64,000 bases of DNA from Ustilaginoidea virens (Eukaryota > Ascomycota > Sordariomycetes > Hypocreales > Clavicipitaceae): the NCBI RefSeq assembly GCF_000687475.1, contig NC_057319.1, positions 1,426,001 through 1,490,000 of the forward strand, in the 5' to 3' direction. Both the position numbers and the translations under genes were made by a program. A model generated the notes under the pieces. It saw only the letters and a list, made by a program, of their open reading frames with translations. It searched no databases and was not told the origin of the DNA. Each line of letters starts with the position of its first letter. The stretch's first letter is position 1. Shown here piece by piece: positions 33,937 through 44,905 of this stretch.

Positions 33937-36900
33937 ATGGATGAATTCGTGAACTGGGACAATGCAGGGGCCTGTTTTGACACTGCTGATGAATTGCCCC
34001 GAGACGCAATGCTGACCGGCATCAACCTCAGCCTGGATGCTCAGAACCTTGATCTTGCCTTGGCCCATCTCAACGAGGATGACTGGAGTTACCATGCTTT
34101 GGAGAACTTTTGCAATCCGGTAGACAATCTTGACTTATCCATTGATGAAACTCCCCCGACCTTGGACTTTGCCGAACACATGACGAATCCCTGCCATCAT
34201 TGCGCACTAGGTCGCTACTCCTGCAAAAAGATCAAGGAAGGTCGGTACAAGGGTTACTGCACTAGCTGCGTGGCTCTTGGCGTTGAATGCAGTTTTGGAG
34301 GATGCGTGGCCGATGCTATTGATCTGGACCCTCCAAATAGTATTCTCCCGGCCAACCCTTTCTCCTTCATGGGACATGACCCAGACTCCCTTTTCAACCA
34401 CGAGCTGTTTCCGGAGGCAGCGCCGCCGGCTTCGCTCCCGTCGTCGTCTTTGGACCTCCTCTACCCGTCCGCCACTCCCACCGGGGAGGCTGGCTTCGAT
34501 GCAATGCAAAGGCAAGGTCCACCACCCAAGATTGGTGCCAGGTTCTCGCGCGAATCTGTGCGAATCTTGAAGAACTGGTTGTCTACACACAACCGACACC
34601 CATATCCTAGCGACGAGGAGAAGGAAGCCCTGCAGCGCCAAACTGGTCTTAACAAAACCCAGATCACCAATTGGCTAGCCAACGCTCGGCGCAGAGGAAA
34701 AGTTCAGCTTCCTCGCTCTACATCTCCACATGTGGGAAACTGGGCGGCATCAATCGACGTGCCGCAACGACGGGGAACCCCCGCGCTGGAATGCATGAAC
34801 CCGTTGCAACGTTGGGAACACTCGCCCCCGGAGCATGAAGCTGCATCCGTCGCTGCCATTGCCAGAGCGGTCACTGCATCCTCGTCGTCGGCCCTGTCAT
34901 CTGGTCTGAACAGCCCCTACAGCTTCCACTTCACTGATGATGGATCCAGCAGGTCGCTTTGCAATCAATCCTCGACCAGCAGTCTGGGCACATCACAATC
35001 CAGCAATGGCTCGCAAGCCTCGGCCTATTCTCATGGTTCCCGCAACTCTTTTGGATCATTTGGCTCGACCCAATTCAGCGCTCGCGGTCGTCGTCGTCGG
35101 CGACGAAAGGCCTCGCCCAAGCAAACCAAGGACGGCACTAGCAGCCTCGCCGTTTCGCCCAAGACTTTCCAGTGCACCTTTTGCACGGAGACTTTTCGAA
35201 CAAAACATGACTGGCAACGGCATGAGAAGTCGCTTCACCTGTCTCTGGAACGATGGGTCTGCGCACCGGAAGGGCCGAGGGTTGTTGACCCAGCCACAGG
35301 CGTACTGTGCTGCGTATTTTGCGGCTTGGAAAGTCCAGACGACGCTCACATTGAGAGCCACAACTACTCGGCATGCCAGGAGCGATCACTTGGAGAGCGA
35401 ACCTTTTACCGGAAAGATCACTTGAACCAGCACTTGAGACTGGTGCACAACGTCAAGTTCATGGATTGGGCCATGAAGGCGTGGAAAGTTACTACTCCTG
35501 AGATCCGGTCTCGATGTGGGTTCTGCGGCATCGTGATGGACACATGGACCCTTCGAGTTGACCATTTGGCGGAGCATTTCAAGACGGGCTACTCTATGGC
35601 GGACTGGAAGGGTGATTGGGGTTTCGATGTGCCTGTTCTTGATATGGTTGAAAACTCTATTCCTCCGTGTACGACGAGACTTCCCGAGTCCACCCCTCCC
35701 CCCCCCTCTCCTAAACACCACCCACCACAGATGTATCGGTTCTGTTTTCTGACGTTGGAAGAATAGATCTGATCCATCACGAACGCGTGTCTCCGCTACC
35801 TTACGCAGCTTCTCGGCCACCACTTGAATCGCCAAGAAACGCCTACGAACTGATCAAGCTGGAGCTGGCTTATTTCGGCGCGAACCATTGGGACCAACAC
35901 CACGCAGCACCAAGCGACAACGACCTGCGGTTGGAAGGCTGCCGTATCATTTTCGCCTCCGAACTGCTCTCCCTGCAGGGAGTTGCCACTCAAAGCTCGT
36001 GGCTGCGTGATCTGATCATGTCGGACGAGACTACTGCACAGAAGGCAAGATTCGGTCCCCTGCGTGGGGCCGCCGAGTGCAGAATGGCCACGCTCAAGAT
36101 TAACGGCAAGGACAACTTGTTCGAAGAATGCCCCATGGAAAGACAGTTACAGGCCTTTGTGGAGGCCAAGAAGCTGTTGGGATTGACAACCATGGATAAC
36201 GAGCTGCAAGAGGAGGCCTGTAAGATCGTCGGCCGGGTTGAGGAAGTTTGCACCCACCCTTCCGACACAATCGCCAATTGGTTGTTGCGGCTGGTCACAT
36301 CCTCGACAGGTTGGCTGGCCGCATTTCGACGTCGAGCTCATCTGCCAAGAAGCGAAGACGTTGAGCACGAGACGGTCAGGTCTAGAGATCCATCATCAAT
36401 CGACTCGACCATTCATAGCTACTCTCGTCTGGAGCGTGAGCTGGCAGACTACCTCAGACAGCAGAGATGCGTCGGGCTGGAGCCAGCAGATGCGGACCTT
36501 CAACGGCAGGCTCGCATCATTATTTACGAGTTTGACGACGGATGGAACCAAACCGCAGCCGACAATGTCCAGTGGCTCGAGTCTTTCAGAAACCGACACC
36601 CGGAAGACGGCTCCCCCACCAGCGCGGACACTGCTACCGGGTCTGCCACCGCGCCAAGCACGATGCAGAGCACGCAGCCGACATCCGTCCTCGCATCACC
36701 TCAGTCGCCGCAAGAAGGCCTAGGCCAAGCTGTCCGCAACGACTGCCCACCCTTGGCGTCGGTGGACAGTAGCAAGCCCAAAGACGCAGAAATGCCATTC
36801 TTCTCCGGCACTGCCAACAACTGCTATCGGCGTCTCGCAAGGGAGTTGAGGCGTTGGGTCAAGTCAGCCATGTCTCCCAACAACCCGAGCCAGCACGTAC

Positions 36901-37226
36901 CGACCGATGAAGAGCTGCAATTTCAGGCACGCTGGATCGTGTATGACGAGTAAGTCTTTGATCTGGCACGACCAAGATTACTGCTGGATGTTGAGAGGCT
37001 GACCCGCGTTCACAGTGATGACCCATGGAACCAGACTGCAGCTGATAACGCGGAATGGCTGCAGCGGTTCAAGCGTGATGTGGGCATGGTGAAGGATGCT
37101 GGGCCGGGGCTTCCAAGAGGTCGTGCAGGGGCGCTGGACCAGGGCGAGGCGTTTGCTGGAGACGTGCAGGTGCATATCCGCAACCGTTTTGGAGCTGGCG
37201 ATTTACAGAAAGATGCTACTCCGTAG
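33937..37226 (+). CDS. Homeobox (TALE/KN) and C2H2 transcription factor with Zn2Cys6-like cluster and four C-terminal modules
   Basis: Exons are 33937-35668, 35731-36949 and 37016-37226 (introns of 62 and 66 nt), giving 1053 residues. Residues 86-118 hold C-x2-C-x6-C-x11-C-x2-C-x6-C, the spacing of a fungal binuclear zinc cluster, with a basic loop (KKIKEGRYKGY). A TALE-type homeodomain lies at about 196-256 (NRHPYPSDEEKEAL, then TQITNWLANARRR). A Ser-rich linker and an Arg run (384-391) resembling a nuclear signal follow. C2H2-like fingers occur at 413-434 (C-x2-C-x12-H-x4-H), 459-480, 490-504 and 527-548. The C-terminal half carries four related segments of about 60 residues at about 614-673, 714-778, 808-866 and 941-1006, best conserved as QTAADN-x2-WL-x2-F. 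Fungal homeobox/C2H2 fusions are known; the target genes cannot be told from sequence. The last module is split by intron 2. Confidence 0.85.
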
Positions 37227-37968
37227 GCTGGCGAGGTATGTAGCCAGCCTCGTCGAGATTCCCGCCCTGGCTAGGATGACCTGCGCGAGTTATCCGCGGA
37301 CTGACTGCAACCGCCCGCTCACCCCGTTTGCCTCACCACAACAGCATTGAATATCGCATGGAGGTGCTCTGAATGCTTGGAAGCCACCAAGCCAACTTGG
37401 CTTTGGACGGGCCTCGACTCCGACTCCGACGGCGACGGCGACGGCGACAGCCCCGCCAGGCAAGCAGGGCGTAACGAGATGGCCGACAGGGGCGGCGGCG
37501 GCCAGCCGATAAAGCAGGGCCTCGTTGGGATTGGCAGGCAGAAAGTAGAGTCTGGTCGGTCCTTTCGACAGACACATACATGTTGTGTGATTCTGCAAAG
37601 CCCAATCCGAAGGCGCCAGAAAGACTCGTCCAAGTAAAAATACTATACTGTAGCCCGATGTTGTGTAGAAACCAACTCTGACTTGCTATGTATCATGTTT
37701 CTTTTCTTTTTCCTTTTTTTTTAAGAAAAAAAAAATAATAATAAAAAACCAGGAAAAAATCCAAAAGGAAATAAACATAAAAATAAACATAATCCGTTCC
37801 TCCTATCTTCTCAAGCAAACAAGCTAGCTACATGCTCCTCATCCGGTTGGCTTGGCTGGGCTGAAACAACAGTTATCGATTTTTTCATTAAACTACCTTC
37901 CTCTACAGCTATGTATTCGAGACTGTTGCAGCCTGTAGCCTGCAACCCTCATGAATGCAGACCGAGTT
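37227..37968. other. Convergent intergenic region
   Basis: Contains a GACGGC/GACTCC hexamer patch at about 37417-37450 and A/T-rich sequence at about 37700-37800. No gene is seen. Confidence 0.55.
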
Positions 37969-39414
37969 TTAGCGGCCTGCAGTGTCGTTGACCGTGGCAA
38001 ACATCCCCGAGGGTGCTCGATAGCGACCAACACCTTCTTTCCACCAGTCCTCATTCCTCTGACGGCCTCCATGAAACTCAAACACTCCATTGCTCCCCTT
38101 GGACCAGCTAATTGGTGGATTCCGCAGTTCCTCGCTCCTTCGATTTGCTCCCCATGCGTCCCGGTCCCTCTCCTTCCTGACCTGATGCTGATTTTTGAAC
38201 CTGCGATACGTTTCCGTCAAGCGCCGGCTGACTTTGCTCGCCCATTGACAGAATGCCGCAAGCCTTCGACGTTTTGTCAGGGGTCTGGTCAAACTGCGCA
38301 GAGAAAAGGCCGAGGCCTTGCGCTTGGAACGGCAGAACGAATGAGGTCCATTATTCAAGGCTGGGGAAATAGGATGCCGGACTTTTGGGCTCGCATCATG
38401 GCGGGCCTCCATCGTCCCATCATATTGATCTCCGAGAGCTCCCACAGCGTCGGCATCCGATGGGGACGCGGCTGCCTGGTCAGGCGGAGTAGACGGAGGA
38501 CTTGATGGAGCCAAGGAGAAGTCTTCCCGCTGAGAAAGAGAGTCGGAAGGAAAGACTTCCGAGCTATTGGCTAGCGAATAATTGTGATATGACATTTTTT
38601 TCAGAGGACGACCGGCATCTTGCCATTCCGTGATAGCTGCCGCCGTGTCCGCGATCAAGTCATGATGGCTCGTGTCGCCGACGGCCTCTCCTTTTGACGA
38701 AGCAGGCGAGCTGGATCGGAGGTTGGATAGACAATCGTTGGCACGTCCGAATCGCGACAAGCTGGAAAGGCTAAGTCTGTGGCCATGCTGATACTCTGAC
38801 ACAGGAGACTGGATACGCGAAGTGTTGTGCTCTGGTGAAGGATATTCTGACGAGGCATCACGCACAGTAGCTGCCCTGCAAGGGAGAAGAGGGGGAGGGC
38901 TGGGAGGAGGGCGAGGAGGAGGAGCAGGAGAAGGAGCAGGACGCATGTCATGCTCGTTGAAGCGCAAGGCTTGATCCATGTGCTGCAGGAACTCTGGCGA
39001 ATCCGGCGCCAAGCAACGAGGTAACCGTGCCGGGAGATGCTGAGCAAAAGCGCCGCCTGTAATTTGTCCCAATCTTGTCGGCTCTGGCGGGTCATTGGCC
39101 GCTGATGCTGGACTCGGGCTCGATGGGCCTTGTCGGTCGAGGTCGCTAGAGTTGATTTCCCAATGATTGGGGCTAGCCGGATCCTATGCCGACCAGCCGT
39201 TGGGTTGCTCAGAAGATGAGGAGTCGCCCCATGATAGATGGCGTGCGGCGAAAATGTTTTCCTTGTGATGTGGCAGATCTGCGGCTGGCAAGATGCTGCA
39301 TTGTCCAAGGCCGTGCTTGTGTTCAACCGGGAAGCTATGGTTACCGGTTTTGGTCCTGACGGAATCTATAGGAATGTCTTTCAGATACGAAATGTGTTGA
39401 GGGGGGCCAAGCAT
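37969..39414 (-). CDS. Uncharacterised basic protein; open frame interrupted by one in-frame TAG unless a 48-nt intron is spliced
   Basis: From the Met at 39414 the frame runs to a TAG at 39184-39186 and then stays open in the same frame to a stop at 37969. A GT-AG intron at 39146-39193 (48 nt, weak donor GTCGGC, TCAAC as possible branch) would remove the stop and keep the frame, giving 465 residues from exons 39194-39414 and 37969-39145. The protein begins MLGPPQHISYLKDIP. It has Pro-rich and Ser-rich regions and a very basic segment in the C-terminal third (RSLTRPLTKRRRLAAF and SRRLTETYRRFKNQH), and ends with aromatic motifs (ISWSKGSNGVFEFHGG, WWKEGVGRYRAPSGMF). I do not recognise a family. 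A nonsense mutation is the alternative. The ordered composition on both sides of the TAG argues for one gene. Confidence 0.5.
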
Positions 39415-39687
39415 GTTCGCAACGGTGCTTGGGATCGGATCTGCTTGCAATAGTTGCCAGATACAAGAAGAAATAAAGTGCAATGGAAAGGTGTGGTGTT
39501 GGATGGGCAAACACGAAGCGAAGCCGAGACCGTCGGGTCGATGCTGGGCAGTAGTCGACTCACGACGGACAGCAAGCGTCAATGCCTGCTCTTGCAGGAC
39601 CTCGCCCCGTCAGGGCGTTCCTTCCCTTTTCTCTCTTTCTCTCTGTCCTTCTCTGTCCTTCTCTCCTTCTCTCTCCTCTATTTCAGT

Positions 39688-39885
39688 CTTCGATGGCTGC
39701 TGCTGCTGCTGCTGCATCACTCCAAGCCTCAGACTGGTGACGGCATCATTGTCGGTGCCAGCAAGATATCCCAGATTGAGCAGAGCGTGGAATATGCAAA
39801 AAAAAAAAAAAGGGCTCGCTCGATGAGACTATTCTCGCAACTGTCAAGGCCATGTGGGAGGCCATCCAGACGGCCCACGGCCCGT
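39688..39885 (+). pseudogene. C-terminal relic of an aldo-keto reductase (aflatoxin-aldehyde-reductase type)
   Basis: Plus-strand translation gives LRWL, an inserted Leu run coded by CTG triplets, then HHSKPQTGDGIIVGASK and ISQIEQSVEYA. This is the C-terminal NADPH-site strand and helix pattern (GDGIIVGAS) of this AKR subfamily. A run of 14 A at 39798-39811 then shifts the frame; one frame over, GSLDETILATVKAMWEAIQ and TAHGPYSG continue the alignment. The relic begins right at a plausible intron acceptor (CTCTATTTCAG at 39677-39687), but the preceding exons with the catalytic Tyr/Lys and barrel are absent. I read it as a truncated, frameshifted copy. The A-run shift alone could be a sequencing error; the missing 5' part could not. 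Confidence 0.72.
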
Positions 39886-41390
39886 ACTCGGGCATCATCA
39901 TCCCTCTGAATGCAAAGACCCATCAAACGACGCTTACGCCAACCTTGGCTTGTTTGGAAAATGATGACGCGATCAAGACGGGAATGCCTCGACAGAAAAG
40001 ATGGTCACCTAGCATATTGCATATTTGGCTCATGCAACTCATGCACCTCTTCCAGGATGATGACCAAGGATGTCGTGCCACGAAAAAAGGTTTTACTAGA
40101 GGTTGAAGAGGGCGATATTTCCGAGAGAAGCGACGTCTATTTGCATAAGCTTAGCTCCAGTAGCCGCGATGGATGAACTAAACAACATGAGAACCCACGG
40201 CGGATTGGGCTGCCGTGCCCAAATTCATGTCACCTGCCGGCGTGGGCAGCACCAATCGCTTGCACCAACTACTAGCTTTGCGTGCTTTCAGCAAACTTGT
40301 CGCATATGCAAACGGGTTGCCTGATGACGATGGGGTTGGTTGGTGCACATCGGGCGGCGGGACATGTGGTGTGCAAGTTGTTGACCCGCCGCAACGCAAG
40401 CGACACGGCATTACTTTTGGCGTAATACAACCAGTCCGACGTCTTTGAGACAAGCTGGTCGTACTCGGCACTCCCCCCTTTTCCTGCGGTGCTCTCACAA
40501 GATGAAAATCCAGACAGAGGCTTCATTCTTCAGCAGCTGCGTGTGCAGTCCGGGTAAAAGCACGCGGGAGCAGCAAGTATCCGAACCAAGGTTGGGGGAG
40601 GAAGGGCACTCTCCAATGACTGTTGATCCGTCTTGCGGCCTTGTGATATGCATGGTATTGGGGCGCTTCGATTTTGCTGCGGCGTTGATCATGCCGGTTT
40701 TGGACCGGATAAGCAAGGGGGGCCGTGATTCGTCGTGATTCGTCGTGATTCTGGAGGCTTGTTGAGGGGGAACAAAGTCTTGGTGACCAAGGGTCAGGTC
40801 AGATTGAGCATCCCCCATCATGGACGGATGGGTTCTGCGAATGGCCCGTCGTCTTTCATCGCGGCGTCCTCTTGCACCATTGATTCCAGGTGCTCTTGGA
40901 AGATGGGCAAGGGAGCGTCAAGTGCCGGGTGCTACGTTGTAGGGTCCTGACTGTTTTCCGGGAAAAGAGACGGCAGCCAATGGGTGACGTGACATTCGCA
41001 AGGGCGGAAGGGACGGCCATTGATTTGGTTGGCTGGAAGCATTTCATGCACGGTCGAGCGCAGCTTGCAGCTCAACCACCGAGGTGATTGATGCACGTGG
41101 TAGAGGTAGACGGTGAGGGACGAGACGGAAACAAGAGGGCGGACAACAACAGGAGTGCGGCGGCAATGACGGGTTGTCGTATCGAACAGGGCCGGTTTTA
41201 TGAGCGGCTACCCATAGGCCGAGCATGTTCATGTTCATTGTTCATGCTCATGTTCAAGCTCGACATAAGGGGGGGTCGAGAAACCGTGGTCTACAGGCAT
41301 GTGAAGTTGTGACTTTGGTTGTGATTTTGGTGAGCCGAGCAAAGTGAGGAGGAGAAGGAGGCGACGACGACGACGACGGCCTGGGCAAAG

Positions 41391-41466
41391 CAGAAAAAGA
41401 AAAAGAAAAAGAAAAAGAAAAAGAAAAAGAAAAGGAAAAAGAAAAGGAAAAAGGAAAAAGAAAAAA
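41391..41466. repeat. AAAAAG hexamer tract
   Basis: A-rich tandem hexamers with occasional AAAAGG variants, preceded by a GAC triplet run at about 41361-41378. Confidence 0.9.
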
Positions 41467-41802
41467 GGCTAATTGGAGGCTTTGGAGCCATGGGACTGGA
41501 GGCGTTATCGGCTGAGGTGTGCTGAGGTGGGCTGAGGTGGGGTCGCTGTACCTCGTCGTGCTATGTATGTACTGTACGCGCCTGCTTGGCTAACTGCTGG
41601 AAGTACGGAGTAGCACAGAGCACGGAGCACGGAGTACGGAGTGCGGGGTACGGAGTAAGTAGTACATACCTCATGGCATCGTAAGCGGAGGCTAGTACTG
41701 CATGTGCAGTGAAGAGGCGTTGCTGACGCTGCTGGGAGAAGAGAAACTCCGGAGGTGTGCAGCGCCCAGCTTTTCCCTGTTTGGGACGAGGAAAAACAAC
41801 AT

Positions 41803-41929
41803 TGATGCTGGGTGCTGGATGATGGATGATGGATGATGGATGATGGATGATGGACGATGGATGCTGGATGATGGATGCTGGATGCTGGATGATGGATGAT
41901 GGATGATGGATGATGGATGATGGATGATT
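41803..41929. repeat. ATGATGG / ATGCTGG heptamer minisatellite
   Basis: About 17 tandem seven-base units with two main variants. On the reverse strand the period-7 unit is open in all three frames and so produces long spurious frames. Confidence 0.92.
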
Positions 41930-42858
41930 GAACCCAGCGGCCGGATCGACGACCCCCTGCAGGGCATGCCTTGGGTTTCCCGGTGTTTGGTTGCCTGGAT
42001 TCAATTCTGCAGGGACGGGGGCTGGGAAAATGCCAGGAATTCTCGTTGTCGCGCAAGTCTAGATGAGCCTTTTTTTTTTTATTTTATTTCTTTTTCTTTT
42101 TTTTCCATTTTGTGTGCTCGTGCGGGCCGTTTAATCGGGAGTCGTCCGTCGTTTGTGCTGGAATTGATGTTTGGTGCCGCCGGGTCAAGTTCAAGTTCTA
42201 GTTGTCTCTGGCGTCTTCTGTTTAGCCAAGCCAAGCCAAGCCGGGGGATCCGCTGCATTACTCGAGAGCCGAGCCCGGGTCTGGTCAGTCAGTGCAGTGC
42301 AGTGCAGGGCAGGGCAGTCAGCAGTTGACCCCAGCGCAAACAAAACCCCCCCAAGCAGCCCCCCCAAGCGCCACCACCAAACCCGCCCCACCACCAAGAC
42401 CTCTTCCATCCCCCTCATCCCCTTCGTCTTTTCCCATTCTTTCTTTTCCCTTCTCGGGTTCAAAACGAAATTCCCTGTCCTCGTGCTTCTCTTGTGCTTC
42501 TCTTGTGCTTCTCTTGTGCTTCTCTTGTGCTTCTCTTTTGCCGCAATTTGGTCTGCTGCCTCCTGAAAAGGTCATTGCGCCAATTCCTGGCACTGCCCAA
42601 TTGCCCCCCTCTCGTCGACCGTCCGTCCTCTTCGTCAATTCCGGCCGCGACGTATTTATTTGCACGAGCTTTGAAAGAAAAAAAAAAAAAAAAAAAAAAA
42701 AAAAAGGAAAGAGGAAAGATATAGATACATACATATATCTATATGCATATACGCATATATGTAGTATAGTGAACGGATCCTTTCTTCTCATCGACACCTT
42801 CCCTCGTCGTAACCGACTCATCGATATCCACCCCCCCAAACGGGACCGAGAGACAACC

Positions 42859-44905
42859 ATGCATATCAAGGATATGCTTTCCGAGGCGGACAAGAATGGC
42901 CAGCCATCCTTCTCCTTCGAGTACTTCCCGCCCAAGACGGCGCAGGGCGTGCAAAACCTCTACGAGCGCATCGATCGCATGTACAACCTCGGCCCCAAGT
43001 TCATCGACATCACCTGGGGCGCCGGCGGCCGCATCGCCGAGCTGACGTGCGAGATGGTCCTCCAAGCTCAGTCCGTCTACGGCCTCGAGACGTGCATGCA
43101 CCTCACCTGCACCGACATGGGCCTGGACAAGGTCGACGACGCCCTGCAGAGAGCCTACAAGGCGGGCTGCACCAACATCCTCGCCCTGCGCGGCGACCCC
43201 CCCCGAGCCCAGGAGACGTGGACGGCGGCCGAGGGCGGCTTCCAGTACGCCCGGGACCTGGTCAGGCACATCCGGGCCACCTACCGAGACCACTTCGACA
43301 TCGGCGTCGCCGGCTACCCCGAGGGCTGCGACGACAACAAGGACGAGGACCAGCTGCTCGACCACCTCAAGGAAAAGGTGGACATGGGCGCCTCCTTCAT
43401 CGTCACCCAGATGTTCTACGACGCCGACAACTTTGTCCGCTGGGTGGCCAGGGTGCGCGAGCGCGGCATCACCGTCCCCATCGTCCCCGGCATCATGCCC
43501 ATCGCCACCTACGCCAGCTTCCTGCGGAGAGCCAAGCACATGCAGTGCCGCGTCCCCGACGCCTGGATGGCCGCGCTGGAGCCCGTCAAGAACGACGACG
43601 CGGCCGTGCGCGAGGTGGGCAAGTCGCTCGTCGCCGCCATGTGCCGCACGCTGCTGGCCAGCGGCATCCGCCACCTCCACTTCTACACCATGAACCTGGC
43701 CCAGGCCACGCGCATGGTGCTCGAGGAGCTGAGCTGGGCGCCGTGCCCCGAGCGGCCGCTGAAGCAGGCCCTGCCCTGGAAGCAGTCCAAGGCCCTGGGC
43801 CGCCGGGGCGAGGACGTCCGCCCCATCTTCTGGCGCAACCGCAGCAAGTCGTACGTGCTGCGCACCCAGGACTGGGACGAGTTCCCCAACGGCCGATGGG
43901 GCGACTCGCGCTCCCCGGCCTTTGGCCAGCTCGACGCCTACGGCATCGGCCTGACCGGCACCAACGAGGCCAACCGGAACCGGTGGGGGGAGCCGACGAC
44001 GGTCCAGGACATGGCCGACATCTTCGTGCGCTACCTCGACCGCGACATCGACTCGCTGCCCTGGAGCGAGGCCCCGCTCACCAGCGAGGCCGACGCCATC
44101 AAGGACCGCCTCATCGCCCTCAACCGGCGCGGCCTGCTGACCGTCAACTCGCAGCCCGCCGTCGACGGCGTCAAGTCGTCGCACCCCGTCCACGGCTGGG
44201 GGCCGCCCAACGGCTACGTCTACCAGAAGGCCTACCTGGAGCTGCTCGTCCCGGCCTCCATCCTCGACGAGATGGTGGCGAGGATCGAGGCCGAGGCCGC
44301 CACCACCACCCTGACCTACTACGCAGTCACCAAGGACGGCCAGCTCAAGACCAACGCCCCGTCCGACGGGCCCAACGCCGTCACCTGGGGCGTCTTCCCG
44401 GGCAAGGAGATTGTCCAGCCCACCATTGTGGAAAGCATCAGCTTCCTGGCCTGGAGAGACGAGGCCTTCCGGCTGGGCACCGACTGGGCCCACTGCTTCG
44501 AAGCGGGCACGCCCACCCGAGTGCTCCTGGACCAGGTGATGAATGGGTGGTATCTGGTCAATGTCGGTACGTCTCGGGCCCCTGTCCCATCCCGGCCCCC
44601 TATCCCATCCCGGCCCCCTATCCCATCCCGGCCCCCTATCCCATCCCGGCCCCCTATCCCATCCCGGCCCCCTATCCCATCCCGGCCCCCTATCCCATCC
44701 ACGGCCCCCTATCCCATCCACGGCCGTGTGCCGGGCCGTGTGGCGGCTTTGTGCTTGGGGGGAAACACACGCAGCACCGAGTGTGACAATGGGGGGAAAA
44801 TGCTAATGTGACACAGTGAACAATGACTTTCACGAAAACGACACCATTTTCGAGCTGTTTGATGGCCTCGAAGTCAAGGGCCTCGACGTTCCCGTCAGCG
44901 CGTAG
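42859..44905 (+). CDS. met13: Methylenetetrahydrofolate reductase (Met13-type)
   Basis: Exons are 42859-44566 and 44817-44905 (intron donor GTACGT, acceptor ACACAG), giving 598 residues. The catalytic TIM barrel covers about 1-300: FSFEYFPPKTAQGVQNLYER, FIDITWGAGG, HLTCTDM, NILALRGDPP, and FIVTQMFYDADNF. The C-terminal regulatory domain, which in eukaryotes binds S-adenosylmethionine, includes GLLTVNSQP, WGVFPGKEIVQPT and ESISFLAWRDEAF; the last exon encodes NDFHENDTIFELFDGL. The enzyme reduces 5,10-methylene-THF to 5-methyl-THF, the methyl donor for methionine synthesis, in the cytosol. The FDITWGAGG/QGVQNLY pattern is closer to yeast Met13 than to Met12. The Met at 42859 was chosen because the frame upstream is simple-repeat leader. 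The gene is very GC-rich at third positions, which opens long false frames on both strands. Confidence 0.95.
44581..44722 (+). repeat. 18-bp minisatellite inside the last intron of the MTHFR gene
   Basis: About seven to eight copies of CCGGCCCCCTATCCCATC; the last units vary. The repeat length is a multiple of three and has no stop, so the intron reads through in frame as Arg-Pro-Pro-Ile-Pro-Ser repeats. Confidence 0.95.

Larger units (their letters stand above)
39415..42858. other. 3.4-kb intergenic region with a gene relic and minisatellites
   Basis: Apart from the aldo-keto reductase relic I see no gene. Present are a direct repeat of ATTCGTCGTG at 40731-40752, TTCATG repeats at about 41226-41255, an AAAAAG tract at 41391-41466, GGAGTAC/GGAGCAC repeats at about 41603-41660, an ATGATGG minisatellite, a TTCTCTTGTGCT dodecamer repeat at about 42487-42537, and an A run at about 42678-42705 in the leader of the next gene. 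Confidence 0.55.

Noticed and set aside
40215..40448. Plus-strand 77-codon open frame after the aldo-keto reductase relic
   Set aside because: The composition is not clearly random, but I recognise no motif and see no splice partners. Too weak to call.
41505..42056. Minus-strand frames with Ser-Ile-Ile-His-His-Pro repeats
   Set aside because: Produced by the ATGATGG minisatellite, which is open in every frame.
42739..44721. Open frame of 660 codons on the minus strand
   Set aside because: Antisense to the MTHFR gene, whose very high third-position GC removes stops on the other strand. The composition is Val/Gly/Asp-rich with no motifs.
43047..44786. Open frame of 579 codons on the plus strand
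   Set aside because: A shifted frame of the MTHFR coding sequence, dominated by Arg, Pro and His.
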